A stretch of DNA of 64,000 nt from Cyanophora paradoxa (Eukaryota > Glaucocystophyceae > Cyanophorales > Cyanophoraceae), in NCBI GenBank assembly GCA_004431415.1, contig QPMI01000015.1, positions 496,001 to 560,000 on the forward strand, written 5' to 3'. The translations under genes and the position numbers were made by a program. Shown here piece after piece: positions 1 to 10,500 of the stretch. A model generated the notes under the pieces. It was not told the DNA's origin, searched no databases, and was given only the letters and a program-made list of their open reading frames with translations. The stretch's first letter is position 1, and each line of letters opens with the position of its first letter.

Positions 1-138
1 TGCCGGCGCCGGCGCCAGAGGCAGAGTCGACGTCTTCGGCTCTGTCCCCTTCAGCGGTGTGCGATGTGAAATTTGCACGGGTGCTCTTGCAAATTTAAAT
101 TTAAAGCGGACACTGATGACGAGCAGATTGAGAGACCG

Positions 139-1152
139 ATGGCCAGTGAGCGTACTCTGACGGAGGCGGAGGCGGAGCCGGAAATCGTCCCAAAGGCGCC
201 GGCGCCGGCGCCGGCGGCGCGCAAGGCGAAGAAGAAGCACGCAGCGCCGCAGGCCCCGCCCGCGAAGTCCGTGTACGTGTGCCGCTACTTCGCGCAGGGC
301 TTCTGCCGTCTCGGGCACCACTGCCGATTCCTGCACCCCGTCAGCACCGGCGCAGCGCCGGTTTCAGAGTGCACTCAATCCTTCTTCTGATATTCATATC
401 TTAAGCTTGTTCTAAACTCGGACCCTTCTCAGATCTTCGGGAGTTTCGTCAGCCTCATCTCCCGCCCGCGGCCGCCGCAGCAGCGCCGAGGGCGAGTGCG
501 CCATCTGCAGCGAGCCGCTGATCGCGCCGAGCACGCGCGGCCCCGCCCGCCGCCTCTACTGCGGACGTGCGCCGACCTTTTATGTATGCGTCATCGTGTT
601 TTAAATCTTCCCTCCGCGATTTTCGCAGACGAGTTCCACGGCGCGTGTGTCGACGGCTGGGCGCGCTCGGACTTCTCGGATGGCTGCTGCCCCATCTGCC
701 GCGCCCCGCTCGATCGCGACGGATCGCAGCTCCAGCTCGCGACGCAAGTGGGGCCAGCAGCCGCTGCTGTTTCGCAGACCGCCTTGAGCTCTTCGGCCCC
801 GGTTCCTGCCGCTGTCTTGGAGGCCGCAAGATCTGGACCGCCCTCTCCGTCCTCGAGTCCCCACCCATTTGCATGCACTGGCGTTCGAATTCCGCCGGCC
901 CGCTCGCGTCCCTACCAGCCGCCCTGGGGCGGCGCGCCCCCTCCGGCGTCGGGCCGAGCCGCAGACGACGTCGACGTCGCTTCGATGCAGCGGCGGCTGG
1001 CGGAGATGCGAGCCGAGCTCGCGGCGGCGGCGGAGCGGGAGGCGAGGCTCGCTGCTGAGCTGGCGGAGGTGCAGAGGCGAGGCGCCGCGTCCCGCGGCCA
1101 GCGCGCGAATTCAAACACCAGGCCTCCTGCTTACGGTCGTCGTGAAGTGTGA
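139..1152 (+). CDS. CCCH zinc-finger / RING-H2 protein, putative E3 ubiquitin ligase
   Basis: Three exons join in frame: 139-368, 481-566 and 629-1152 (introns GT-AG, 112 and 62 bp), giving about 279 residues. Exon 1 has an acidic and Ala/Pro-Lys linker, then a CCCH finger (YVCRYFAQGFCRLGHHCRF; spacing C-x7-C-x5-C-x3-H). Exons 2-3 encode a RING-H2: CAIC, then CGHEFHGAC made across the second splice junction, then CCPIC. The C-terminal part is Ser/Pro rich and ends in an Ala/Glu/Arg heptad-like coiled coil (MQRRLAEMRAEL onward). CCCH plus RING occurs in makorins and related ubiquitin ligases; with a single CCCH finger and no makorin Cys-His motif, I call only the general class. The RING residues needed for E2 binding are present. 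The ATG at 139 is the first in frame; translation upstream of it would need a non-ATG start. The stop TGA (1150-1152) lies inside the tandem repeat that starts at 1145. Confidence 0.75.
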
Positions 1153-1440
1153 TCGCAGTCGCCTGATTCGGCCATGGAAACCGAAATTTATTTGCGTGTA
1201 ATCCGCCAACAGTACTTGTATGGGATCCAACATTGATTGAAGGGACAAGGGGCCGGGGCAACGGGTCAAGTGTGATCGCAGTCGCTTAATTCGGCCATGG
1301 AAGCCGAAATTTATTTGCGTGTAATCCGCCAACAGTACTTCTATGGGATCCAACATTGATTGAAGGGGCAAGGGGCCGGGGCAACGGGTCGGGCCTCGGT
1401 GGGTTCGAAGATTGATTGATTGAAGGGGCAAGGGGACCCA
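1145..1440. repeat. Tandem 123-bp direct repeat, two copies plus a partial third
   Basis: Copy 1 (1145-1267) and copy 2 (1268-1390) both begin AAGTGTGATCGCAGTCG and end ACGGGTC, with a handful of substitutions. A partial third copy (about 1408-1440) repeats only the GATTGATTGAAGGGGCAAGGGG portion in shortened form. Copy 1 contains the stop codon and 3' end of the RING gene, so the duplication copied the terminal codons. The rest, to 1656, holds no gene that I can see. Confidence 0.85.
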
Positions 1441-1656
1441 CATACCCAGCTCGATTTGCGGGCGAATTTGCCGCTCTAACTACATATATAAAGTCATGAT
1501 CAACTGCACTTCACTTCAAATTGCGGATTCATAATTGGTTTACAAATGAATATTCCGGGGCAAATTTGCATATATAATACTGCTGTCAAATGGCGCTCTG
1601 CCGGCGCCTCAAAGCGCTATACAAGATACAACCCGTGCAGACGCGGATGTGAAGGG

Positions 1657-4600
1657 CTAGAGAGCGATTTGGCTCGCGAACTTGAGGAGGACGGGGACGC
1701 CGGCTTCGAGGTCGACCCACGCGGTGCGTTCCACGCCGTACTGCTCCTCGCTCACCGCCCCCGCGTACTGCGCGAGCGTCTCCGCCGAGAGCCCGCCCAT
1801 CGTGACTGCGCATGCGCGCGTTGTGCCACCGATGAGCGCGATCTCAATCGGCCCCGCGCCGCCGAGCAGCGGTAGCTGGGCCGAGAGAAAGGGATGGGCG
1901 TCGACATCGCACCCGGCACGCGGCAGGCCATCTTCGAAGACAAGAGGACCCCGGTCCACGCCCCGTTCTCCATCCGCAGGCGAGCCTGCGCATTGTGGTA
2001 TGATTTATAAGCGATCAGCGGGGAGTAATGAATTCGAATAAAGGAAGAAGGAGAATGTTGATGCCGGGCGCGCACGTCGAGGCCGCAGAAGTACTCGCGC
2101 GCGCGCTGTTCGCGGGCGAGCTGGAAGACGTCGTCGTGCTTCAGCGTCTTGATTGGCAGGCCCTGCGACGATAATTCAGAAGCGGACAGCAATTATTGTG
2201 CTAGATGTTTGATAGTGTAAATGTAAAATTGAAAGAGGCAGGCGCGCAGTGCGCACTGAGTAGATGCGGTGGAGCTTGTCGATGACGGCGCGCGCGAACA
2301 GGGCGTAGAGGGTGTTCCTCTGTCCGTTGAGGGTGAAGGTAACAGTTTGGAGCGTGTGCAACATGAACGCTGCCGAGTCGAATTATTGAAAGATCATCAG
2401 AATTGGGGCATGCGGCGCGCACAGTTTCGACGACCCTGTGCCCGTGCACATGAACGCAACGCGCGACCGCGAGGGAGCCGGACGCGTCAGCCCAAATCAT
2501 AGAAGAAAATTAAAATACAGGGGCGCGACTCGGACGCACAGTGGAAATAAGGAAGGCTGCCCGGGTGGCATCGTTCTCGAGACACGTTTGCCTGCCGAAA
2601 CGAAGTCAAAGTTATGAGCGCGCCTTTTCCTTGCGGCGTCTCACCAGGGCTGGCCACAGAACAGCTGGTAGTCGGCGGTGTCGTACGCGTGCCAGGGGAG
2701 GGCGTTCCAGCGCGGCATGACGAGCTCGTCCTCCACCGCGACGAAGTTCGTGAGCGAGAACGTCTGTCCCCTCTGCGCGAATTTTCAAGTTGAAAAGGCA
2801 GCTGCAGGTCGCGGTAGGCCGTTATCGAATATTTGAACCTGGAATGTGCCGATCGGGGGTTCGGATGCGTTGTTGTACTTCTGTTAGTCGCCTTTCAGTC
2901 AGACACTAGATGAATGCACTGATCATGATTACCGAAAAGGCTTTGCGCACCACTTCATCGTGCACGACGTTGAAAATTGCGTTCGCTTGGCGGGCGCGGA
3001 ACACATTGCTGCGCCGATCAATAAATATACAACATGAATTAGCCGAGCACAAGCGAATTGTCGGGATCTGAATTGATGCGTACACGCTCTCGACCCCAGA
3101 TAGAGACGCTGAAAAAATAGACGAAGAAATAAAAGAGTAAATTAATTTCGCGGCGGAAGCGGAGATTCGGGGAAAGCAGAGAAATGAGCGGACGGGGGAC
3201 GAGGCCGTTGCGGGAGTGGGTCGGGTACTGGTCGGACCCGAAGAACGACTTTGCGAACTCGACGTTCTTCGAGAATTCGGCCGATGCCTGGTCGTACGTG
3301 AGCGACGTCATCGTCTCGTGGTCCCACGTGTGGCCTGCCGCAATTGAGATAATGAATTCGCCGGCGAGAGCGGGCGCAAGGCGGGTTAGAAATCTAGAAG
3401 AGCCGCGCACTGAGCCAGAAGAAGTCGTCCTTCATCGACTGCGCGGCAACGAAGAGGGGGTCCTCGTAGAGCTGCGCCTTGTACTCGGCGCCCGCCGGAT
3501 TCATGCCCTGGCAGGCGTATTGATCCCCGTACTTGGGGGCGCAGAACTGGCCGCCGTTGTACGCCCACTGCGCATGCGCGGCGCTGGCGTCAGCAGTCTA
3601 CAGCAGCACATGCGCAGGAAAACATTGGGAGGAGATTTCCGAGTTCGAAGTTCTTCGACCTCGGCGCGGAAGTCATCGCTGTCGCCGTTGGCGCTGAAGG
3701 CGCTGCGAATCGAAGCTTGCATGTCCCGCTGCGGCATGTTTAATTTAAGCCTCTCACAACACCATTTCATTTTCATTCTCTGTGCACACCATGAACTGGA
3801 GATCCGCCGGCGTGTTTCGGATTTCGCTTCCGCCTTTGAAAGGGGGATTGGCAAACCCTAAATCGTCTGATATTGCAGAAACAAAAATCAGTCGAATTCG
3901 GAAATAATTCATTACGGAGCTGCATGACTTGCGCACCGATTTGCATGCTGAAGAGAAGTCTGCGCATGCCGACATACGCGCCGCGCGTCGCCCATGGGAT
4001 CCTAAATTCAGCCCACATTGTCCCAATCGGCGCTCGAAAATTGCGGACGCCCCTGCAGGGGCTACAACCGCATGCGCACCAGAGGTTAGCGACGTAGGAC
4101 GAGAGGAAGTGCACCCTTATGTCGCCAAACGGGATTTCGGTAATCGTGAAGAAGAAGTGCATCTGCTGGCGCCCGTCGCCCAACGTCACCTGCGATCGCG
4201 AGGGGAGAGCTTAGCTCACCCGCATCCGCAGCGCGGAAACCGCCGGCGGCTGGGACTCGTCGCACCAGGCCGGCGGCGGGCTGGCCGCCAGTGGAGCCGA
4301 AGAACATGAAGGGCTTGAAGGCGGACGACGCGGGAATGCTGGCGCGGTAGGACGGGTAGGAGCCCGTGAAGAGCATCCCCCCGCCGTTAGACACAGCCTG
4401 AATTACAGTGCGCGAATTATAAATATAAACATAGCGTCTCGGCATTAAGATCGCGCTTGGAGATTAAAACGCACGGAGGCGCCGACGGCGGCGGGGTTGG
4501 CGACGACCTGGGTGTTGGCGGTGCTCGGGCTCGAGGTGACGGCGCCGATCCCGCTCGCCGCCGAGGAGAGCAGCGAGGGGTTCGCTGCGCGGGGCAGGGT

Positions 4601-6611
4601 CGTCGGGTGATGAAGCGCTGCGTTTTAAATGTTTTTTAAACGTATTTGGAGCGCACAGTAGAAGACGACGCGGCGGATCTTGTGCTTCAGCTCGTACGCG
4701 TCCAAAGCCGCCCGCTGCAGGGATACGCGTGAGCCCAAGCACTAGCGCCGCAGAGAATTACAATATGCGAAGTAAAGGGCGGGCCTGCGCGGAGGTGAGC
4801 GCGCTGACGTCGCTCCCGGCCGCGAAGACGATGAGGGAATAGCTGCGCGGAAGAGGTGAGAGGCCGCCTGCCGCGATCAGCGGCAAGCTTAAGGTGCAGG
4901 CACCGCGGGAGGCCGGTCGCGGGATCCGTCAGGACGAGAGCGGGAGAGAGCGGCACAGTGACGGTGTCGAAAGCGATGCCGAAGTTCTGCGGGCCAGCGG
5001 AAATTCGAGTTTGTCTGACACGAAACCGGCGCATCGCGCACCCAGAGGTTCATGCGGACGCCCTTGTAGCTGTCGGCGTTGGCGCTGGAGGTGACCACGA
5101 GCGCGCGGGACAGGACGTCGTTTGAAGTCTGCGCAGGACACGCATGTGTAAGAAGCCGAATTAAATCAACTTGCGCAAATACAAAGCTTTTCTGCGTGCG
5201 CACTGCAGCTGGCACGGTTCTCGAGGCTGTTGGCGAAGTACTGGTGCCAGTGCTGCCAGTCGTACCCGTGCTAGAGGAGCTCGAGCCGGTCGAGGTCCCC
5301 GACGTGTCGCCGGTCGACTGGAATCGCACTCGCATGTAGTCGATTGTGATCGCGTCCGCTTTCAGAGCTGCGCAAGCAATTGCAAGTTCGTCTCAGATTC
5401 AATTACAAAGTAATGTAATAGTGGTTATCAAGCTCGCGAGTCGCGATTAGTTTCCGCACTGATGCAGGTCTGGCGAATTATGACGGAGTACGTTGTGCCG
5501 GTCTTCAGCAGGTATTGAGATGCGGAGCCGGCCAGAGGGGCGAAATCCAGCGTAACCCACGTCCTGCGCAGAGCCCATAATGGCATCCACTGAATAAGCC
5601 TTCCACTACGTATACGGCTGGATGGGACGTACCAGGCCTGGGAGGGGGGAATGACGGTGTTGTCGCCGAGCTTGACCCACGCTTTCGTTGCCTGGTTTTG
5701 GACCTCCCAAACCCATGTAATCCAGCCCCCGTCCGGGCCTGCATTCGTCCGCGCATGCCATAAATTATAAGCATCTCAAAGGTGCACCTCGCATCGCAAC
5801 TGAAAACTGCAGAGCGGAGAGGGTCTGTGCCGCTACGTCGGTAATGGCGGGAAGGTCAAGCTGGATCAATGTGTCAGAGGCCGTCGCTTGGGTGGAGCCC
5901 GAATAAAACTGCAGAGAAATAAAACATGATCTTTGCAAATAGAAGGGTAAGAGCAAGTGTCAGCTTTCGTTCGAAAGCGTACCGCCACGTAATCCTCCCA
6001 GCAGTCCTGAGAGCCAGTGCAGGCGGCTCCTTTCGTTTGCAGAGCCTTGACGCCAGCGCTCGAGCCAGAGATAGTGCCCTGGCATTTTCAAGGTCGCGAA
6101 AGATCCTTCAATATTCAAGCGACAGAGATGCCACGCATATATATAGCTTACAACTGTTGCGGTCAGCTTTGCGGGGAGAGCATCGACGGTGGAGGTCGTT
6201 TGCAAGAGGGCTCGCCCTGTGCTCGCCAACCCAGAGCCCGGGCCCGCGGCTGACGATGCAATGCGGCCGACGAAGGCGTATGTGTACGGCAGCTCAAGAT
6301 CCGCGCGATAAGCGTGGGCGGCCTCCTGTCCGGCCTCCGGCCCTAATCGTAGGCGCACGACCACGTTCAGGGTTTCGGTTGACGATATATCGATTGCATG
6401 CGCAAGTGCAAGTGATCCTCGAAATGCAATTTTAAGTCTTAAAGGATCTCGATATATATACATCATGATGGCAGATCTTGACCGTACCGTCGCTTCCCAG
6501 CGCGGCGCCTAGGCCTGCAGCTGACCATGTGGTCGCCGCCGCTCCAAGATCGAAGCTTAAGAGTACTAGTAAGGCAAGCGCGAGAAGCGCCGCCACGTGC
6601 ACGACGCGCAT
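1657..6611 (-). CDS. Secreted protein: one surface module plus Agd3-like polysaccharide deacetylase (paralog A)
   Basis: Multi-exon gene; 5' exons 6488-6611, 6152-6417, 5983-6078, 5788-5908, 5633-5738, 5460-5563 and 5216-5367 keep frame. The ATG at 6611 begins a signal peptide (RVVHVAALLALALLVLL). One ~180-residue module follows, then a Ser/Thr/Gly linker (exon 5216-5367). From about 5128 down comes a deacetylase-like region: LVVTSSANAD, GDGRQQMHFFFTI, WATRGAYVGMRR, QIDDLGF and FWLSHTWDHE (each of the last two rebuilt across a splice), then the FTLNGQ and GLPIKTLKHDD blocks and a last exon ending at 1657. The DD pair and HxxxH match metal ligands of CE4-like deacetylases, and the block order resembles the fungal exopolysaccharide deacetylase Agd3 (family CE18) as I know it. 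Likely role: removing N-acetyl groups from an extracellular amino-sugar polymer. The gene is the inverted counterpart of 7546-13433. Family assignment is from memory of motifs, not a search. Confidence 0.7.
5216..6078 (-). other. Single surface module of paralog A
   Basis: Five exons of 96, 121, 106, 104 and 152 bp encode one module. Landmarks are QDCWEDYVA, FYSGST, LDLP, GPDGG, a Trp-rich WVWEVQNQ strand, LGDNTVIP, a Tyr-rich strand, IIRQTC, and DAITIDYMRVRFQ. Intron phases run 0-0-1-2-1-0, so the block as a whole is phase-symmetric. Alternating hydrophobic strands suggest a beta-sandwich, possibly sugar binding; that is inference. Confidence 0.75.
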
Positions 6612-7545
6612 GCCGAAGCTCGCGGGCTGCAGGTTCTGTCTTCGAATTCGCGGAGCGCGCCTTGCCTCCATTCGGCGCGCTGCCTGCGAATGCTGCAGCT
6701 GTCGCTATAGCTAGCTGGCCTGGAGGAATTGGAATGTGGGTCAGCCTCACCGTGGCGCGCCGCAGAGCTAGCCTCGCGCCTCGTCGCGAACCGAGAAGGC
6801 GCGTCGGGGTGACGTCGCGCCGGGAAGGTGACATCGAAAACCAGTTCACATGCGAATCAATGATAGACTAACCGGCACGAAACCGGCATTCAATCGTTGA
6901 CCGGTGCGAAATGTGGTTTTTCATGTTCCCGGTTTAAATTTCCATAGCATGACAGCGAGGAGCCTCGAATCCTCGATCGAGCCCGGAGCTCGCTCCAAGC
7001 GAAGCGATGTAGGAACGTCATATATATCCTCTCGACCACTTTTCGGCACTCAAAAAATTTCCGCCAGATCGCCAGAGCTAGGCCGCGGCCGCGAGCTCCG
7101 AATCGACCCTCTAAACCATTTTCGAGTTCGCCGTACGCGTGCATTTCGTTTCAAAGTTTTCCCGCACTTCTCGCCGCCAGACTGGCCATGACATGTCCAT
7201 GCCATGATGGACCACGTGCACTTTCTGAGGAGCGCCTCGCTTCGAGGGCGCCGCGGCCGGTCCGCCGGGGGCCCGCACGTGCAAAGCGAAACCACTTTTA
7301 ACTTGAACCACTTTTCGACAGCAGCTACGTCTATGCAGCAGCAGCATGGAGCAGCAGCAGCAGCCGCCGCCGCTGAGCAGCAGCAGTAGCAGCAGCAGCG
7401 CTAGCACCAGCTGGCAGGAGCAGCGGAAGCAGCGCGAACAGCGGCAACGTTTACTGAGGTACTCTATCGTGAGCTCTAGAGAGCGCGAACGACAGTCGAC
7501 ATCATAGGATTTCGCGGCGGGTCTAGAAGCAGCAGACCGGCCGCG
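6612..7545. promoter_or_regulatory. Shared divergent promoter region of the two deacetylase genes
   Basis: About 930 bp lies between the divergent ATGs at 6611 (-) and 7546 (+). It holds AACCACTTTT at 7290-7299 and 7306-7315, GACCACTTTT at 7034-7043 and a weaker AACCATTTT near 7114. The same 10-mer occurs three times upstream of the third paralog (21587-22029). A CAG/GCN-rich stretch (about 7335-7420) and short TATATA runs are also present. I see no convincing gene here. Confidence 0.5.
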
Positions 7546-10500
7546 ATGGCTGCGATGCGGGCGGCGGCCCCTCTTAGCTTGCTCGCCCTCGTCCTCGTCC
7601 TGGTGGCCTCGTGTGCGGGGCCTTCGGAGGCCGCCGGCTCGCGGTACGCGCGCACGCACGATCGCGGCCATTCGGCAGCGGCTCCACCCTCGCAAGGAGG
7701 AGCTGGCCATGGCCCCGCTGATGCCAGTTCTGACGGTGCTCGCTCCTCTATATATATATTCAGTGCGCTGGGGTTTGGCCGCACGCGCGTTCTGATCGTA
7801 CGCGCATGCACGTGCGCGCAAATCCGAAAGGCTTCGGGTCCCGCGAGACTGCTCAGACGAACTACTTTTACGTGACGCGGGAGTTGCTCAATTATGACAC
7901 GTCGACCTCGGACACCGAAGTGGAGGCCTTGCCGGCAACCCTCAACTCTCAATCCGTGCGCATGCGCTCCTCCTGTATAATCGCATTATATTGATTTCGA
8001 CACCGTGCCGAATATTAACTTGAACAACTTGCGTCTCATAATCAGGGCACCCTTTCCGGCTCGAGCAAGGGTATCGAGGCTCTGAAAGCCCCGAGTGCGG
8101 AATGCGACGCTGCGCAAGATTGCTGGGAACACTATGTATCGGTACGCATATACGTATATGGCAGCTGGTTGTAGCATGCATTGCGTTTCAGCTGCCGCCC
8201 CCGCTTAGCCGCGAGTGCAGTTCGTGTCCGGGAGCACACCAGAGACCGCGTCGAGAACCGTAATCGAGTTCCGTCTGCCAGAGAGCATCTCAGACGAAGC
8301 CGCCGCTAAGGCCCTCTACGGTCTCCAGTTCTCCGTGAAGAGTCGAGGTGCGGCCGAGCCCCGTAATAAATTACGAGACAAAGGAAACCCTAGCCTCGAC
8401 TCACAGCGCTCGTCCAAATTGTTTAAAATTTTATATTCAATCAGGGCCGGACGGCGGCTGGATCAAGTGGGTCTGGGAGGTCCAGAACCAGGTGACCAAG
8501 GAGTGGGTCACGCTTGGCGACAACACCGTCGTTCCCTACACCCAATCCTGGTAAATCCGCCAGGCCGCCCATCAGCTTCGGTCTTGGAATTGCGATCCAA
8601 GCTCTTTTCGCAGGAAGTGGGTGTCCCTAGACTTTGGCCCCGTGCCTGGAGAGGCCTTTCAGTACTTGCTCAAGACCGGAACCACGTACTCCGTCCTCGT
8701 CCGCCAGAGCTGTCTCAGTGCGCTGCCGCACGCTCCGTGCATGCTTCTGCGCATGCGCGCTTGATTCTGCTGACACGTCTTTGCAGCGCTCAAGGCAGAC
8801 GCCATCACGGTCGACCACATGCGGCTGCGCTTCAAGAAGCCGGCGACGTCGCCTCCTCCTATGAACGCGGGGCCGTCAGTGGATGCGCTTCCAACGCGTC
8901 TGACGGCTCTTGCGGTGAATAAAACAACTATCCCGATTTGGCAGTGCCGGCGCCATCGTATCGTATTCGTCATGCGTTTCACAGAACAAGTTCTCGGCTC
9001 AAGGGGTCAGTGTCATGCAGTCCTTATCTACAGAGTGCACAGGCACGCAGAATTGCTGGGACCATTACGTTTCGGTTCGATTCTTACACTGTCTTCTTGC
9101 GGAATGACGCTCGATATTAACATGCATATGATTAACATTAACATTAACATGTCGCAGTTCTACTCGGGGGATACGGCGGAATCTGCCTCCAAAACTCTAA
9201 TTGAGCTCGATCTCCCTGAGATTTCCGTCGAAGATGCACAGAAGCTCTCGAACCTGCAATTCACTGTCAAGATGCGCGGTGCGCTTTCATGTAAATATTC
9301 TGTATCAGGTTTAGAACTTTAAAGCTCCAATCAATAAACCGCAATCGTGATTAGGTCCGGACGGCGGCTGGATTAAGTGGGTATGGGAGGTCCTGAACCA
9401 GGTGACCAAGGAGTGGGTAAAGCTTGGCGACAACACCGGTATTCCCTATACGAAATCCTGGTAATTAGAGATCTCGTCATTCACATCGAAATTATTTAAA
9501 TTCGTGTTGATGCGGCGTATTCGACGTGCAGGACCTGGGAGTTGCTCGAATTCGGCTCACTGCTCGGGGCCGCCTCGGACTATCTTCTGCAAACGGGCTC
9601 GAAATATTCTGTGATCATCCGCCAGACCTGCCAGAGTGCGTTGCACTATAGCTAGCCGAAGTGCATTATTGTCTCCCGGTTTAAGCGGTTTTCGCGATCG
9701 TAGCCCTGAAAGCGGACGCGATCACAATCGACTACATGCGGGTGCGGTTCCAGCTGCAGTCCGGCGGCGGAGGCGGATCCGGAAGCGGCTCCTCGGGGTC
9801 GGGATCGAGCACACCGACGCCGCTTCCGGACCCCGGTGACGGATCTGGGTCGGGAAGCTACGACACCGTTCCGGTTCGCGCGCCCTAGCTTGTAGCTATA
9901 TAGACAACAGGCCATGACATATATATATTTGTGTGTACAATTAATCTGAAAGTTAACCTTAAGAGCCGAGAACTAATGTCGCGCGCAATCCAATCACAGA
10001 CGGAAAACGACGTCCTGTCCCGCGCGCTCGTGGTCACCTCCAGCGCCAACGCCGACAGCTACAAGGGCGTCCGCATGAACCTCTGGGTGCGCGATGCGCC
10101 GGTGCCCTCTACAGAAAGAATTGAAGTCGATTTTCCGCTGGCCCGCAGAACTTCGGCATCGCTTTCGACACCGTCACTGTGCCGCTCTCTCCCGCTCTCG
10201 CCCTGACGGATCCCGCGACCGGCCTCCCGCGGTGCCTGCACCTTGCCGCCGATCACGGCAGGTGGCTTCTGAACTCTTCCGCGCAGCTATTCCCTCATCG
10301 TCTTCGCGGCCGGGAGCGACGTCAGCGCGCTCACTTACGCGCAGGCACGCCCTCAACTTCGCATATTATAATTCTCTGCGGCGCTAGCGCTTGGGCTCAC
10401 GCGTATCCCTGCAGCGGGCGGCTTTGGACGCGTACGAGCTGAAGTACAAGATCCGCCGCGTCGTCTTCTACTGTGCGCTCCGAGTACACGATTCGAAGCG

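Noticed and set aside
7320-7420. CAG-repeat reading frame as a poly-Gln protein start
   Set aside because: The frames are short, interrupted by TAG, and lie upstream of the well-supported ATG at 7546.
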